Source of the DNA: Akkermansiaceae bacterium
GTDB taxonomy: Bacteria; Verrucomicrobiota; Verrucomicrobiia; Verrucomicrobiales; Akkermansiaceae
Reading direction: 5' to 3'
DNA length: 9,425 bases
Assembly: GCA_014379305.1 (NCBI GenBank)
Contig: JACMMB010000111.1
Coordinates: forward strand, 1 to 9,425
The notes beneath the pieces were generated by a model that worked only from the letters and a program-made list of their open reading frames with translations, was not told where the DNA came from and did not search any database. Position numbers and translations under genes: made by a program. Shown one piece after another: positions 1-8,681 of the stretch. Positions within the stretch are counted from its first letter, which is position 1. Each line of letters starts with the position of its first letter.

Positions 1-1784
1 ATCGGTCGGGCCGCTTTTTTCTTTCTTATGGTTTTTGGGTTCGCGAGCGCACCACCGCAAACCGTCATTTCTGCCAAAACCTTGAAAAGCCCACCCCGCT
101 TGCCACCAAGCACCGCTGCTCCCATGATGGCAACGGACAAAAACACCATCGCCCAGACCCCTAGGGCCGCCGCCAGTTCCGTGCCGTTCCCGAGCGTGCT
201 CAATAGGGCGTATATCGCCTTCGTAATCGGATAATGCTGGGTCTGCTGGGCCAAAATCAAACTGTCGCTCACCTCAAGCATCGCGAAGGCGAAACCGAGA
301 ATTGCGCCCGCCGCCAGATTTGCCCCAATCAGAGGAATCGCCACTCGCCGCATCATCCTCATCGGGGTCGCCCCCAACGATTTCGCCGCCTCCTCCAACG
401 CCGGATTGCTCTGCTGCAAACCGGCAACCGCCGCCCTGACTACATACGGCAAACGACGGATGCAATATGCGATTGCCAGCAGAAAGAACGGACTCCCCCC
501 GGCCCCAACCAAAAATGCAAACGGCTTGCCTTCCTGGGAAAGCGCCAGATATCCGAAAGCCATCACCAGTCCCGGCACCGCCAGAGGCATCATCACCAGC
601 GCATCCAGCCAACTTCTGAGTTTCAAATCCGACCTCACAACCACCCACGCCACACACAGGCCGATCAACACAGCCATTATCGTAGCCGTGCCGGCATACA
701 TCAGGCTGTTTTGAATCGAAGGCACTACCAGCCCGTTTCCCAAAGCCTCAATATAATGCCGCATGGTAAGCTCATCAGGAAGCACCGTCCCATACCATCT
801 TTCAGCCACCGAAAGCAAAACCACCCCGATGTGTGGAATCGAAGCAATCAGGAAAACACCGGCAAAAAAACCAGCATAGGCAAACCCTCTCCACCCCGCG
901 ATTTTTTGCCCGTCGCTCCGCCCCTTCGGCCGCGGTGCCGTTCCCAAAGGTGCCCGACCCATCACCAGTTTCGCCAGAGCAAACACTGCCGCGGCGACCA
1001 CCAGCAGGATAGCCGTCAACGCGTAAGGCACGGGGTTCTTATCCAGTCCCTTGATCCCGTCAAAAATCTGCACCGGGGCAATCCTTGCATAATCAAAAAC
1101 CAGCGGCACCCCGAGTTCCGTGAATGACCAGATAAACACCAGCGCGCTCCCGGCAAATACCCCCGGCATTGCCAGCGGAAGGGTGATCTTACAAAATCGT
1201 TTCCATGGCGGGCAGCCCAGATTTTCCGCCGCTTGCTCCATCGCCGGATCGAGATTAGCCAGCGCCGCTGCGATATTCATATACAGAATCGGATAAAGAT
1301 GGAGCGCATTCATCACCACAATTCCGGCGAACCTGCCCTCGGCCAGCCAGTCAAACGGCCTCGCCGCATCTATCACACCCAGATCGATCAGCAGCGCATT
1401 GAATGCCCCGTTCACTCCCAGCATCATTTTGATTCCCACCGCCCCTACAAACGGCGGCAAAATCATCGGAGCCAAAACCAGCACTCCGAGAAACCGCTTG
1501 CCCGGGAAATCATATCGATGCGCCACCAACGCCAGCGGGAATGCCAGCAATAGAGTCAACCCCGTGCTCACAACCCCCATCATGAAAGCATTCCAAAGCC
1601 CTTCCCGGTAAATTGGATTCAAAAACACCACCCGGATGAAATCCATCGTCCACATGGTCTCCCCATTACCATCGGTCGCCTGAAAAGCCTGCTTCACTAC
1701 CATCCATGCCGGATATACGAAAAACAATGCAAACAGCGCCACGACCCCCAGCGTAATCCCCCAGGCTAACTTGCGATTCATCAT
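1..1784 (-). CDS. ABC transporter permease, fused FbpB-like double permease (3' end outside window)
   Basis: This is an inner-membrane permease of the Fe(III)/spermidine/putrescine/thiamine uptake type, with two transmembrane domains fused in one chain. The frame is open from ATG at 1784 to the window edge (594 codons, no stop), so the C-terminus is cut off, probably only slightly. A hydrophobic first helix lies at about residues 6-22. Two cytoplasmic EAA loops, which dock on the ATPase, are clear: one near residues 183-212 (EQAAENLG, then LPLAMPGVFAG) and one near 464-493 (EEAAKSLG, then IPLIGANLAAG). A basic linker near 300 separates the halves. The last visible residues are a Lys/Arg-rich tail (KTIRKKKAARP) after the last helix. 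The start overlaps the stop of the binding-protein gene by 4 bp (ATGA), with no strong Shine-Dalgarno sequence, so translation is probably coupled. The family length is usually 500-600 residues. The substrate cannot be read from the sequence. Confidence 0.93.
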   Translation of the reverse strand, partial: MMNRKLAWGITLGVVALFALFFVYPAWMVVKQAFQATDGNGETMWTMDFIRVVFLNPIYREGLWNAFMMGVVSTGLTLLLAFPLALVAHRYDFPGKRFLGVLVLAPMILPPFVGAVGIKMMLGVNGAFNALLIDLGVIDAARPFDWLAEGRFAGIVVMNALHLYPILYMNIAAALANLDPAMEQAAENLGCPPWKRFCKITLPLAMPGVFAGSALVFIWSFTELGVPLVFDYARIAPVQIFDGIKGLDKNPVPYALTAILLVVAAAVFALAKLVMGRAPLGTAPRPKGRSDGQKIAGWRGFAYAGFFAGVFLIASIPHIGVVLLSVAERWYGTVLPDELTMRHYIEALGNGLVVPSIQNSLMYAGTATIMAVLIGLCVAWVVVRSDLKLRSWLDALVMMPLAVPGLVMAFGYLALSQEGKPFAFLVGAGGSPFFLLAIAYCIRRLPYVVRAAVAGLQQSNPALEEAAKSLGATPMRMMRRVAIPLIGANLAAGAILGFAFAMLEVSDSLILAQQTQHYPITKAIYALLSTLGNGTELAAALGVWAMVFLSVAIMGAAVLGGKRGGLFKVLAEMTVCGGALANPKTIRKKKAARP

Positions 1785-3265
1785 CTAGCTTTTGATGTTT
1801 GAATTTTGAGCTTCGAATTCTCCGCAATCTGCCGCGCTCTAACATAATTTCCCCGGAACCACTCTCCCAACTCCATCATCCGGGCTCCTTGCACGAGCGA
1901 GTCCTTGTTATCCAAGCCCGCGTCACCCTGCCCTGCGACCTCATGACTCACTTTGGAAACATCGTGGAAAACCATCACCGCCTCCTCCGGCATCCCGGCA
2001 GCAATCATCGCCTCCCATGCCGATTTCATTTCCTCATGTGAGTCGATACACATCACTTTCACCAACTGCCGCAGGGTATTGAAAACCTTCCCTGTCAGCT
2101 CGCGATCATAGGTGAAATTCCCCTCATCCGCATATGGCTTCACCCCGGGCATCGTTGTCTTGGCCAGCGTTGCCTCATCATACAAATCCTGCCGGATTGG
2201 ATTTCTATGCAAGGCCCGCTCAACCGGCCCACCTTCCAAGCCTGGTCTTAAAAACCACAGTCCCTGCGCTTCTTTCGTGAGACAGAATTCCACGAATTCC
2301 TGGGCGATCTCAGGATGAGGGGCGCCTTTCAAGACCGCCACCGGATCCGCACTCAGAGTCGTTCCGCCCAGTGGCGCGATCCACACCACACGAGGCCTCC
2401 CATCATCCGTCGCCAGCTCAGTCGCGTAACTCCGGCCATAGAAATCAATGCACATTCCCGCCGCCGCATTTCCCTGACCCACATCCTGGGGTATCTTCGA
2501 GGCACTATCGGTGAAATACCGCGCGTTCGCCGCCATCCGTTGGATCAAGCGCAGCCCCTCATCCCATCCATTCCGCAACTCGCCGCCAGCCGCCCGCGCG
2601 CTTTGCATTTCTCCTTGCACCAACAGCTCGAAAGTCCTCGCAACCGATCCACTTTTCGTCGGATCCGCCAAAGCCAAAGAACCCACATACCCGGCATCCC
2701 CCAAATCGCGCCACTTCGTCGGCTCGCTCAGCCCCAATCGCTTCAAGTAGTCCGGGTTAAAACAGATCCCGAATTGTGATATGCAAGTCCCCACCCAGAC
2801 CCTGTCCGCTGCATAATACCTCTCCCCGGTGAAATTCTCGGGAATCGCTCCCTTCTCACCGAAAAGCTCCGGCTTTCGTAAAAAAACATCCAACGGCACA
2901 AACCTTCCTGCTTTTGCCTGCCCCGCGAAATCCGGCTCTCCCCCCCCGAAGAATAAATCCACTCCGATTCCGTCCCGTCCCGTTTCCTCCGCCGCTTTGA
3001 ACCCTGCGTCAATCACCATCCGGATCTCCGAAGTTCCCCCTGGCGTCCGCCAATCCACATAGACCGAGCGCCCCTTTGCTTTTTTCCACCAGGCCGCAAA
3101 CGCCTCCCCGAACTCTTTGCGGATCGACTCATTATGCGGTGAAAGAATTACCAGCCTGTCGTCTGCTGAACGTGGCGATGCCGTTTCGCTTTCTCGCTTC
3201 AACGCCATCGGCAAACCCACAATCGCCACCAGCAACGCCACGATCCAAATCAAACGCGCTTTCAT
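1781..3265 (-). CDS. ABC transporter extracellular solute-binding protein (Fe(III)/polyamine-type, family 1)
   Basis: A 494-residue periplasmic binding protein that would deliver a ligand to the permease encoded next to it. Residues 4-22 are hydrophobic after a basic start (MKAR), giving a Sec signal peptide or an uncleaved anchor. There is no lipobox Cys. The mature part opens with LVILSPHNESIRKEFGEAF, the usual first strand and helix of FbpA-like proteins, followed by a GVDLFFGGGEPDF segment (101-113), DPTKSGS (201-207) and CIDFYGRSY (272-280). The chain is clearly longer than typical FbpA or PotD proteins (about 340 residues). The extra length lies mainly after residue 380 and ends in an AT-rich-encoded tail, NSKLKIQTSKAR. 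The ATG at 3265 is the only sensible start: an ATG 9 nt upstream hits a stop at once. The Shine-Dalgarno sequence is poor. The stop overlaps the permease start. Family assignment is firm; the ligand (iron, polyamine, guanidine or other) is unknown. Confidence 0.9.
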   Translation of the reverse strand: MKARLIWIVALLVAIVGLPMALKRESETASPRSADDRLVILSPHNESIRKEFGEAFAAWWKKAKGRSVYVDWRTPGGTSEIRMVIDAGFKAAEETGRDGIGVDLFFGGGEPDFAGQAKAGRFVPLDVFLRKPELFGEKGAIPENFTGERYYAADRVWVGTCISQFGICFNPDYLKRLGLSEPTKWRDLGDAGYVGSLALADPTKSGSVARTFELLVQGEMQSARAAGGELRNGWDEGLRLIQRMAANARYFTDSASKIPQDVGQGNAAAGMCIDFYGRSYATELATDDGRPRVVWIAPLGGTTLSADPVAVLKGAPHPEIAQEFVEFCLTKEAQGLWFLRPGLEGGPVERALHRNPIRQDLYDEATLAKTTMPGVKPYADEGNFTYDRELTGKVFNTLRQLVKVMCIDSHEEMKSAWEAMIAAGMPEEAVMVFHDVSKVSHEVAGQGDAGLDNKDSLVQGARMMELGEWFRGNYVRARQIAENSKLKIQTSKAR

Positions 3266-3360
3266 AATTTCATGACACTATCCGTGAAAGCTCACACTCA
3301 CAGACCCCGTCTGACAAGCTTAAGCCGCCATGACAACCGATTCTGGGGCAACCACGAACT
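3266..3360 (-). other. 95-bp gap between atzF and the transporter genes
   Basis: This is the only non-coding gap of note in the window. It contains a perfect 8-bp palindrome GCTTAAGC (3318-3325), a small stem GTGA/TCAC with loop GCTT (minus strand), and the 5-mer TGTCA three times on the minus strand (3331-3335, 3312-3316, 3273-3277), two of them as TGTCATG. No stem followed by a T-run is present, so I call no terminator. No convincing -35/-10 pair is present either; TTGTCA boxes lack a good partner at 17 nt. It could be a plain spacer, a weak internal promoter or an operator. Confidence 0.4.
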
Positions 3361-5112
3361 TCATCTTTTATCCAACAGATATCCCCGCCATCCACCGAAC
3401 TCCGATAAATCTCTCGCACCCACTACGGCTCTAGGCTCCGCGATAAACCCGCAAAGCTCGACCCCATTCTCCATCAGCACTTTTCCCATCCCCAGAGGTC
3501 CCGGTATTTTGCTTACAAAATCTCCAAAACCCTCTGTCTTTAATCTCCAAACCTCACACTCGATTTCGAGCCCATCCCCGTCCCCCACCCGCACTAACGC
3601 CGGTCTCTCGGGCAGCGCCCCGCTGGCAGGGACGAGATACAGCCGGTAGCAATCCGCCGTCGTGGTTTTCGCGACGAGACTCCCACCCCGTTCGGCAAGT
3701 TGCCAGTTTAGAGCCATCCCCTCCAAGTGCGCCCCGCAAACCACCACCTGCACCTCATCAAAACCTTCAGCACATGGTGTCGATTTCCCTCTCCCGATCT
3801 TTTCCTCATACTTCGCCCCTAGCTCTAACAGAGCCCGGTCCATCCCCGCCTCAGCGAAAATCGTCACCCCCCACGGCAGTTTTCCCTCATACCTGCCTGC
3901 TGGCAAAGCCACCGCAGCATAGTCCAGGAGGTTCATGAAATTTGTATAAGTTCCAAGAATTGAATTCAGCCTGATCGGTTCCGCAGCCACCTCTGCCAAG
4001 GTGAAATTCCGCGGCGTGGTTGGCAAAAGCATAAAATCGACCTTCTCCATCTCCTGCGTAGCCAACCGTTTGTATTCCGCCAGCCGGTATTGCGCGGCAA
4101 AAAGATCACCCGCCAGTGGCAACTCTCCCTTCTCTATGATCTCCCTCGTCACCTCCAAAACCGCCTCCGGCTTCGCTTTCAAAAACTCCTTGATCCCGAT
4201 AAATCGCTCGGTCACCCATGGACCTTCGTATAGCAGCTTTGCAGCACCCAGAAACGGCTCCACATCCACTTCAATTCTCGCCCCCCCCAGCGCCTCGAAC
4301 TCCACTGCAGCCCCCTCATACAACGCCCCGGCCGCATCCCAGCCGAAAAACCTCAGCTCGCTCGCCTTGGGAACTCCAAAGCGAAACTTTCCCGGCAACC
4401 GATTCCACTTTCCAGGCGGTTTCCTGCTCCATGCCTCATCCGGATCATATTTGGCCGTCACCCGCAAAACCAAATCCGCATCCTCACAGGAATTCGTGAA
4501 TACCGAGACGCAGTCCAGCGACTTGCAGGCATCTACCACACCCATGGTAGATATATAGCCACGCGTCGGCTTTAATCCGATCAGCTCATTGTAAGCCGCC
4601 GGCACCCGGCCTGAACCCGCCGTATCCGTTCCCAGCGAAAATGGCACCAAGCCCTTCGCCACTGCTACCGCCGATCCACAGCTTGAGCCACCCGGGATAT
4701 AGTTGGCATCGAAAGGATTCTTTGGCACCGGATACGGGGTCCTCACCCCGACCAATCCGGTTGCGAACTGATCCAAATTCGTTTTTCCGAAACATACCGC
4801 TCCCGCTTCCTGCAACAGCCGAATCACAGTCGCCGACTCCACCGGCTCATAGGAATACTGCGGACAAGCCGCCGTGGTTGGTAAGCCCGCGACATCAATA
4901 TTGTCTTTAGCCACAAAAGGAATCCCATATAAAACCAGATCTTCCCTGATCACGGAAATCTGGGCCATCACTCCGTCCCAACTCATCTTTGAAATGAAAA
5001 TCCCCTCATCCGGCTCATCACGGATCGCCTCCCAAACCTTACGCATCGCTTCCTCCAATCCACGACCCGCAACATACACCTCTTTAAACGCTCGAATAGT
5101 CAGCAGATTCAT
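3361..5112 (-). CDS. atzF: allophanate hydrolase (amidase-signature, with C-terminal domain)
   Basis: This cytoplasmic enzyme hydrolyses allophanate to ammonia and CO2, the last step after the carboxylase. The 583 residues match the usual length of about 600. The N-terminal amidase-signature domain (about 1-440) holds the full Ser-cisSer-Lys triad: K69 in PFVAKDNID, S143 in PGGSSCGSA and nucleophile S167 in GTDTAGSGRVPA. The 24-residue spacing between the two serines is the family spacing. GLKPTRGYIS (179-188) follows as expected. The C-terminal domain (about 452-583) begins with VQVVVCGAHLEGMALNWQL, including H462, and ends with FGGWRGYLLDKR; it is the domain that in the yeast enzyme handles N-carboxycarbamate decarboxylation. 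The start ATG overlaps the carboxylase stop by 4 bp (ATGA) and has no clear Shine-Dalgarno sequence, so translation is probably coupled. Nothing looks truncated. It could serve urea or guanidine breakdown equally; context favours guanidine. Confidence 0.96.
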   Translation of the reverse strand: MNLLTIRAFKEVYVAGRGLEEAMRKVWEAIRDEPDEGIFISKMSWDGVMAQISVIREDLVLYGIPFVAKDNIDVAGLPTTAACPQYSYEPVESATVIRLLQEAGAVCFGKTNLDQFATGLVGVRTPYPVPKNPFDANYIPGGSSCGSAVAVAKGLVPFSLGTDTAGSGRVPAAYNELIGLKPTRGYISTMGVVDACKSLDCVSVFTNSCEDADLVLRVTAKYDPDEAWSRKPPGKWNRLPGKFRFGVPKASELRFFGWDAAGALYEGAAVEFEALGGARIEVDVEPFLGAAKLLYEGPWVTERFIGIKEFLKAKPEAVLEVTREIIEKGELPLAGDLFAAQYRLAEYKRLATQEMEKVDFMLLPTTPRNFTLAEVAAEPIRLNSILGTYTNFMNLLDYAAVALPAGRYEGKLPWGVTIFAEAGMDRALLELGAKYEEKIGRGKSTPCAEGFDEVQVVVCGAHLEGMALNWQLAERGGSLVAKTTTADCYRLYLVPASGALPERPALVRVGDGDGLEIECEVWRLKTEGFGDFVSKIPGPLGMGKVLMENGVELCGFIAEPRAVVGARDLSEFGGWRGYLLDKR

Positions 5113-8100
5113 TTCACTAATTTCATAATGAAAAGCGGATCACCCGCCTTCACCATCGATCCTGGCGAAACCATGACTCTCTCTATGACTCCCGCGTTTG
5201 GAATCGTCACGGCCATCTCCATTTTCATCGCCTCCAGAATTAAAACCGTCCTTCCGGCTTCAACAATATCTCCCTCCATAACATCGACTTTCCAAACGCT
5301 ACCCATCATTGGCGACTCCACGAACTCGCAACCCCCCGGCAACTCAATCTTCTCACTCTCCAACTCCGTCTCCTCCACATCCACCACATTCAAACCCGCT
5401 TCTTCCCAGCGCTTTCTCTCTTTGGAAAACGCCTGTCTCTGCTTGCTCCTGAAATCCTCGATCGACCCGGATTCCTCATCTAAAAACACTAAATAGTCCC
5501 CCAGACGGAAGCGCTCCATCTCGATCTTCGGCACGAACTCACCTGTCAGAATTTCACGCCGCAAATCCATCAATCTGTCCGCGGAAACCTCCTCCCACCT
5601 AATCCGGTCAAAAAATCTCAGCAACCACGGGACTCCTTTTACAAACACTTCGGTTTCCTGATAGCTGCTCCAGATCGGCGTGGTCCGACCCACAAATTGA
5701 TAACCCCCCGGACCCTCCATTCCGTAAATACAAAGATAGGCGCCGCCAATACCTACCGCATTCTCCGGTGTCCATGTTCTCGCCGGGTTGTATTTCGTCG
5801 TTACCAGCCGATGCCTCGGATCAAGCGGAGTCGCCACTGGCGCACCCAGGTAAACATCGCCGAGTCCCAGCACCAGATACTCCGCGGAAAAAACAATTTC
5901 CTTCACCTCATCGATGGAACCAAGTCCATTGATCCGGCGGATGAATTCGATATTGCTAGGGCACCAAGGTGCGTCCGCCCGCACTCCGGTCATATAGCGC
6001 TCTATCGCCACTTGAGTGCTTGGATCATTCCAAGCCAGCGGCAAATGCACGACCCTCGACTCCACTTCGGCATCCTCCAGCGCAGGCAACTCCTCCAACC
6101 CCGCCAGCAATAAATCCACCAGCTCCTGCTCATTTGTTTTCCAAGGATCGTAATGCACCTGCAGCGAACGAATGCCCGGCGTCACGTCCACAAAACCAAC
6201 CCGTTTCTCCTGTTTCAGCCACTCATGCAAAAGGTGCACCAGAAACCTCAATCTCAGATCCAGAATCAAGTCTCCAATCTCCAACAAAACATACTGATCC
6301 CCCGCCCTGCGAATCACCACATCCTCCCCCTGCACCTTGCCTCTGCCAACGATCATGCTCTCCATTTCACCCTTAGGTAAAAGCGGATACTCACCGCCTT
6401 TTTCCAGCCATGCCTCCACCTTGGCAGCCTGCTCACGGGCAGCTTGCACGCCTACCGCCAAAAACCTCACCCGATCCCCGGGCTTCAACTGACCCATCTT
6501 CCAAAGCTCCGCCTCGATGATTGTCACAGGGCAGACAAACCCTCCCAAGCTTGGCCCGTCAGGCCCCAAAATAACCGGCATATCCCCGGTGAAATCCACC
6601 GCTCCGACCGCATAGGCGTTATCGTGAATGTTTGATGGATGAAGGCCTGCTTCCCCGCCGTCCGTCCGCGCCCACTCCGGCTTGGGTCCGATCAGACGCA
6701 CCCCCGTCCGCGCCGAATTGAAATGCACCATCCAATCTGTATTAAAAAATGTCTCGATATCCCCATCCGTGAAAAATTCCGGCGCTCCGTGCGGTCCATA
6801 TAAAACCCCGATTTCCCATTCCCTAGCCGGAAACGGAAGCCGGTAAGCAATTTCCGAAACCACCCCGATAGTCCCGGCAATTTCCAAAACATCGCCGGCC
6901 AACAAAGCCCGGCCGCTGTGCCCGCCGAACTTGCCCAGCGTAAAAGTCGATTTGCTCCCTAGATATTCCGGCACATCGATCCCCCCGGCAATCGCCAGAT
7001 ACGTCCGACACCCGTCACTGGCTTTACCCAGTTCCAGAATCTGCCCTGCCTTGACTCCAACCGCCTTACCCATTTCCATTATTTCGGAATCAAGCCGGGC
7101 ACCCATTTCAGCCCCTGAAAGCGCGATCACTGAATCAAATCCGAACTTCAGTGTCGGCCCGGCCACCGTGCACTCCAGAGCAGCCGCCTTGTCATCGTTA
7201 CCCACCAGTCGATTTGCCATCCTGAACGCCAGCGAATCCATGGGCCCTGAAGGTGGCACCCCCACATCCCAATATCCCAATCGACCTGGCCAATCCTGCA
7301 CCGTCGTCATCATGCCGCCTTTGGAAACTTCGATAATCCGCGCTTTGTAAACCAAGCTTTCCAGCCATTTCGTACTCACGCCACCCTCCCGGAAATCCTC
7401 ACTTGAAACAATCTGCGCGAGATAATCAAGATTCGTCCGAATCCCGGCGATCCGCGTTCCGGCCAGAGCCTCCGCCATTTTCCCCAAAACATCCGCCCGG
7501 GATTCTCCCTTCACCAGAATTTTCACCAACAGGGGATCATAAAACGTGCTCACCTCGGTCCCCGCCTCCACCCAACCATCACATCGCACATTTTCCGGGA
7601 ACTTCGCCACAGTGATCAAACCCGCACTCGGCAGGAAATTTTTCGCCGCATCCTCCGCATAAACCCGCACCTCCATTGCCGCACCAATCGACTCGATCTT
7701 CCCAATCTCCGCTATCGGATTATCCCCCGCCCCCAGCCGGACCATCCACTCCACCAAGTCCACCCCCGTCACCAGTTCCGTCACCCCATGCTCGACCTGC
7801 AGCCGGGTATTGACCTCCAGAAAATAAAACTCCTCCCGTACCTTATCGAAAAGAAACTCCACAGTGCCTGCCGAGCGGTATTTCAGCGCCCCACCCAACC
7901 GCACCGCCGCCGCAAACAAGCTCCCGCGCGTCTCATCTGTTAGACCGGGTGCTGGAGTCTCCTCCACCACCTTTTGGTTGCGCCTCTGCACCGAACAATC
8001 CCGCTCACCCAATACCAGAATCTTTCCCTGACCATCTCCAAAAATCTGCACCTCGATGTGCCTTGCGGATTCCACAAATCTTTCCAGAAACACCCCGGAC

Positions 8101-8678
8101 TCACCGAAGTTCGCCCGCGCCATCCTGACCACTTTATCGAACGCATCCCGCAACTCATCTAACGAGCGGCACACCTGCATGCCAATCCCGCCCCCGCCAG
8201 CCGTGCTTTTCAAGATTAGCGGAAACCCAATCTCCGCTGCGGCGGCCAAGGCCTCCCGTGTCGAGCCCAGCAAGCCCGTTCCCGGACAGAGCGGCACCTC
8301 CGCCGCCACAGCCAATTCCCGCGCCGTATGCTTCATGCCGAACCTCCGCATTGAATCCGGCGATGGACCGAGCCACTTACAGCCGAGATCCTCACACTTT
8401 TCCGCAAAATCCGCGTTCTCACTCAGCAGCCCGTAACCTGGGTGCACCGCCTCCGCACCGCTCTCGCGGATCACTGCCAGGAGCCGCTCCATTTTCAGGT
8501 AGCTCTGATCCACCGGACCCGGACCTAACAGATATTTTTCGTCCGCTTCCAGAACATGGCGGGCCGCACGATCCGCCTCGGAGTAAACCGCAACCACTTT
8601 CACGCCCATATCCCGCAAAGTCCGGCTTATCCGCACTGCAATCTCCCCCCGATTTGCGATCAATACCTTCCCGAACAT
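5109..8678 (-). CDS. uca: biotin-dependent urea/guanidine carboxylase
   Basis: A multidomain enzyme that uses ATP, bicarbonate and a covalently bound biotin to carboxylate urea or guanidine. Its 1189 residues match the family (about 1200). Biotin carboxylase spans about 1-448 with every catalytic residue kept in near-identical numbering to E. coli AccC: K116, K157, the glycine loop 161-166, H207, K236, E274, E288, N290, R292, E296 and R338. The carboxyltransferase follows as a KipA-like part (about 454-745, with TTVQDWPGRLGYWDVG and SGPMDSLAFRMANRLVGN) and a KipI-like part (about 775-1010). A biotinyl domain (about 1115-1189) carries K1152 in EAMKMEM as the biotin site. D695 in GAVDFTGD lies where I expect the substrate-selecting residue; Asp there goes with guanidine carboxylases and Asn with true urea carboxylases such as the fungal ones. 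The gene starts 3 nt after the DUF1989 stop with a good GGAGAG site, and overlaps the hydrolase gene by 4 bp. Confidence 0.96.
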   Translation of the reverse strand: MFGKVLIANRGEIAVRISRTLRDMGVKVVAVYSEADRAARHVLEADEKYLLGPGPVDQSYLKMERLLAVIRESGAEAVHPGYGLLSENADFAEKCEDLGCKWLGPSPDSMRRFGMKHTARELAVAAEVPLCPGTGLLGSTREALAAAAEIGFPLILKSTAGGGGIGMQVCRSLDELRDAFDKVVRMARANFGESGVFLERFVESARHIEVQIFGDGQGKILVLGERDCSVQRRNQKVVEETPAPGLTDETRGSLFAAAVRLGGALKYRSAGTVEFLFDKVREEFYFLEVNTRLQVEHGVTELVTGVDLVEWMVRLGAGDNPIAEIGKIESIGAAMEVRVYAEDAAKNFLPSAGLITVAKFPENVRCDGWVEAGTEVSTFYDPLLVKILVKGESRADVLGKMAEALAGTRIAGIRTNLDYLAQIVSSEDFREGGVSTKWLESLVYKARIIEVSKGGMMTTVQDWPGRLGYWDVGVPPSGPMDSLAFRMANRLVGNDDKAAALECTVAGPTLKFGFDSVIALSGAEMGARLDSEIMEMGKAVGVKAGQILELGKASDGCRTYLAIAGGIDVPEYLGSKSTFTLGKFGGHSGRALLAGDVLEIAGTIGVVSEIAYRLPFPAREWEIGVLYGPHGAPEFFTDGDIETFFNTDWMVHFNSARTGVRLIGPKPEWARTDGGEAGLHPSNIHDNAYAVGAVDFTGDMPVILGPDGPSLGGFVCPVTIIEAELWKMGQLKPGDRVRFLAVGVQAAREQAAKVEAWLEKGGEYPLLPKGEMESMIVGRGKVQGEDVVIRRAGDQYVLLEIGDLILDLRLRFLVHLLHEWLKQEKRVGFVDVTPGIRSLQVHYDPWKTNEQELVDLLLAGLEELPALEDAEVESRVVHLPLAWNDPSTQVAIERYMTGVRADAPWCPSNIEFIRRINGLGSIDEVKEIVFSAEYLVLGLGDVYLGAPVATPLDPRHRLVTTKYNPARTWTPENAVGIGGAYLCIYGMEGPGGYQFVGRTTPIWSSYQETEVFVKGVPWLLRFFDRIRWEEVSADRLMDLRREILTGEFVPKIEMERFRLGDYLVFLDEESGSIEDFRSKQRQAFSKERKRWEEAGLNVVDVEETELESEKIELPGGCEFVESPMMGSVWKVDVMEGDIVEAGRTVLILEAMKMEMAVTIPNAGVIERVMVSPGSMVKAGDPLFIMKLVK

Positions 8679-8681
8679 AAA

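Noticed and set aside
1..30. T-rich run at the left edge as a terminator
   Set aside because: On the coding (minus) strand it reads as A-rich Lys codons within the open permease frame, so it is coding sequence and not a T-run after a stem.
274..657. 127-codon minus-strand open frame inside the permease
   Set aside because: Out of frame with the permease, which has the conserved EAA loop here; composition is Gly/Ser/Arg-rich and not protein-like.
234..1127. 297-codon plus-strand open frame
   Set aside because: It lies antisense to the permease, has a very Arg/His/Gln-rich composition and no recognisable domain; it is a shadow of the minus-strand gene.
3276..3311. Transcription terminator after the allophanate hydrolase gene
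   Set aside because: Only 4-bp stems (GTGA/TCAC, AGAC/GTCT) are present and there is no following T-run on the minus strand.
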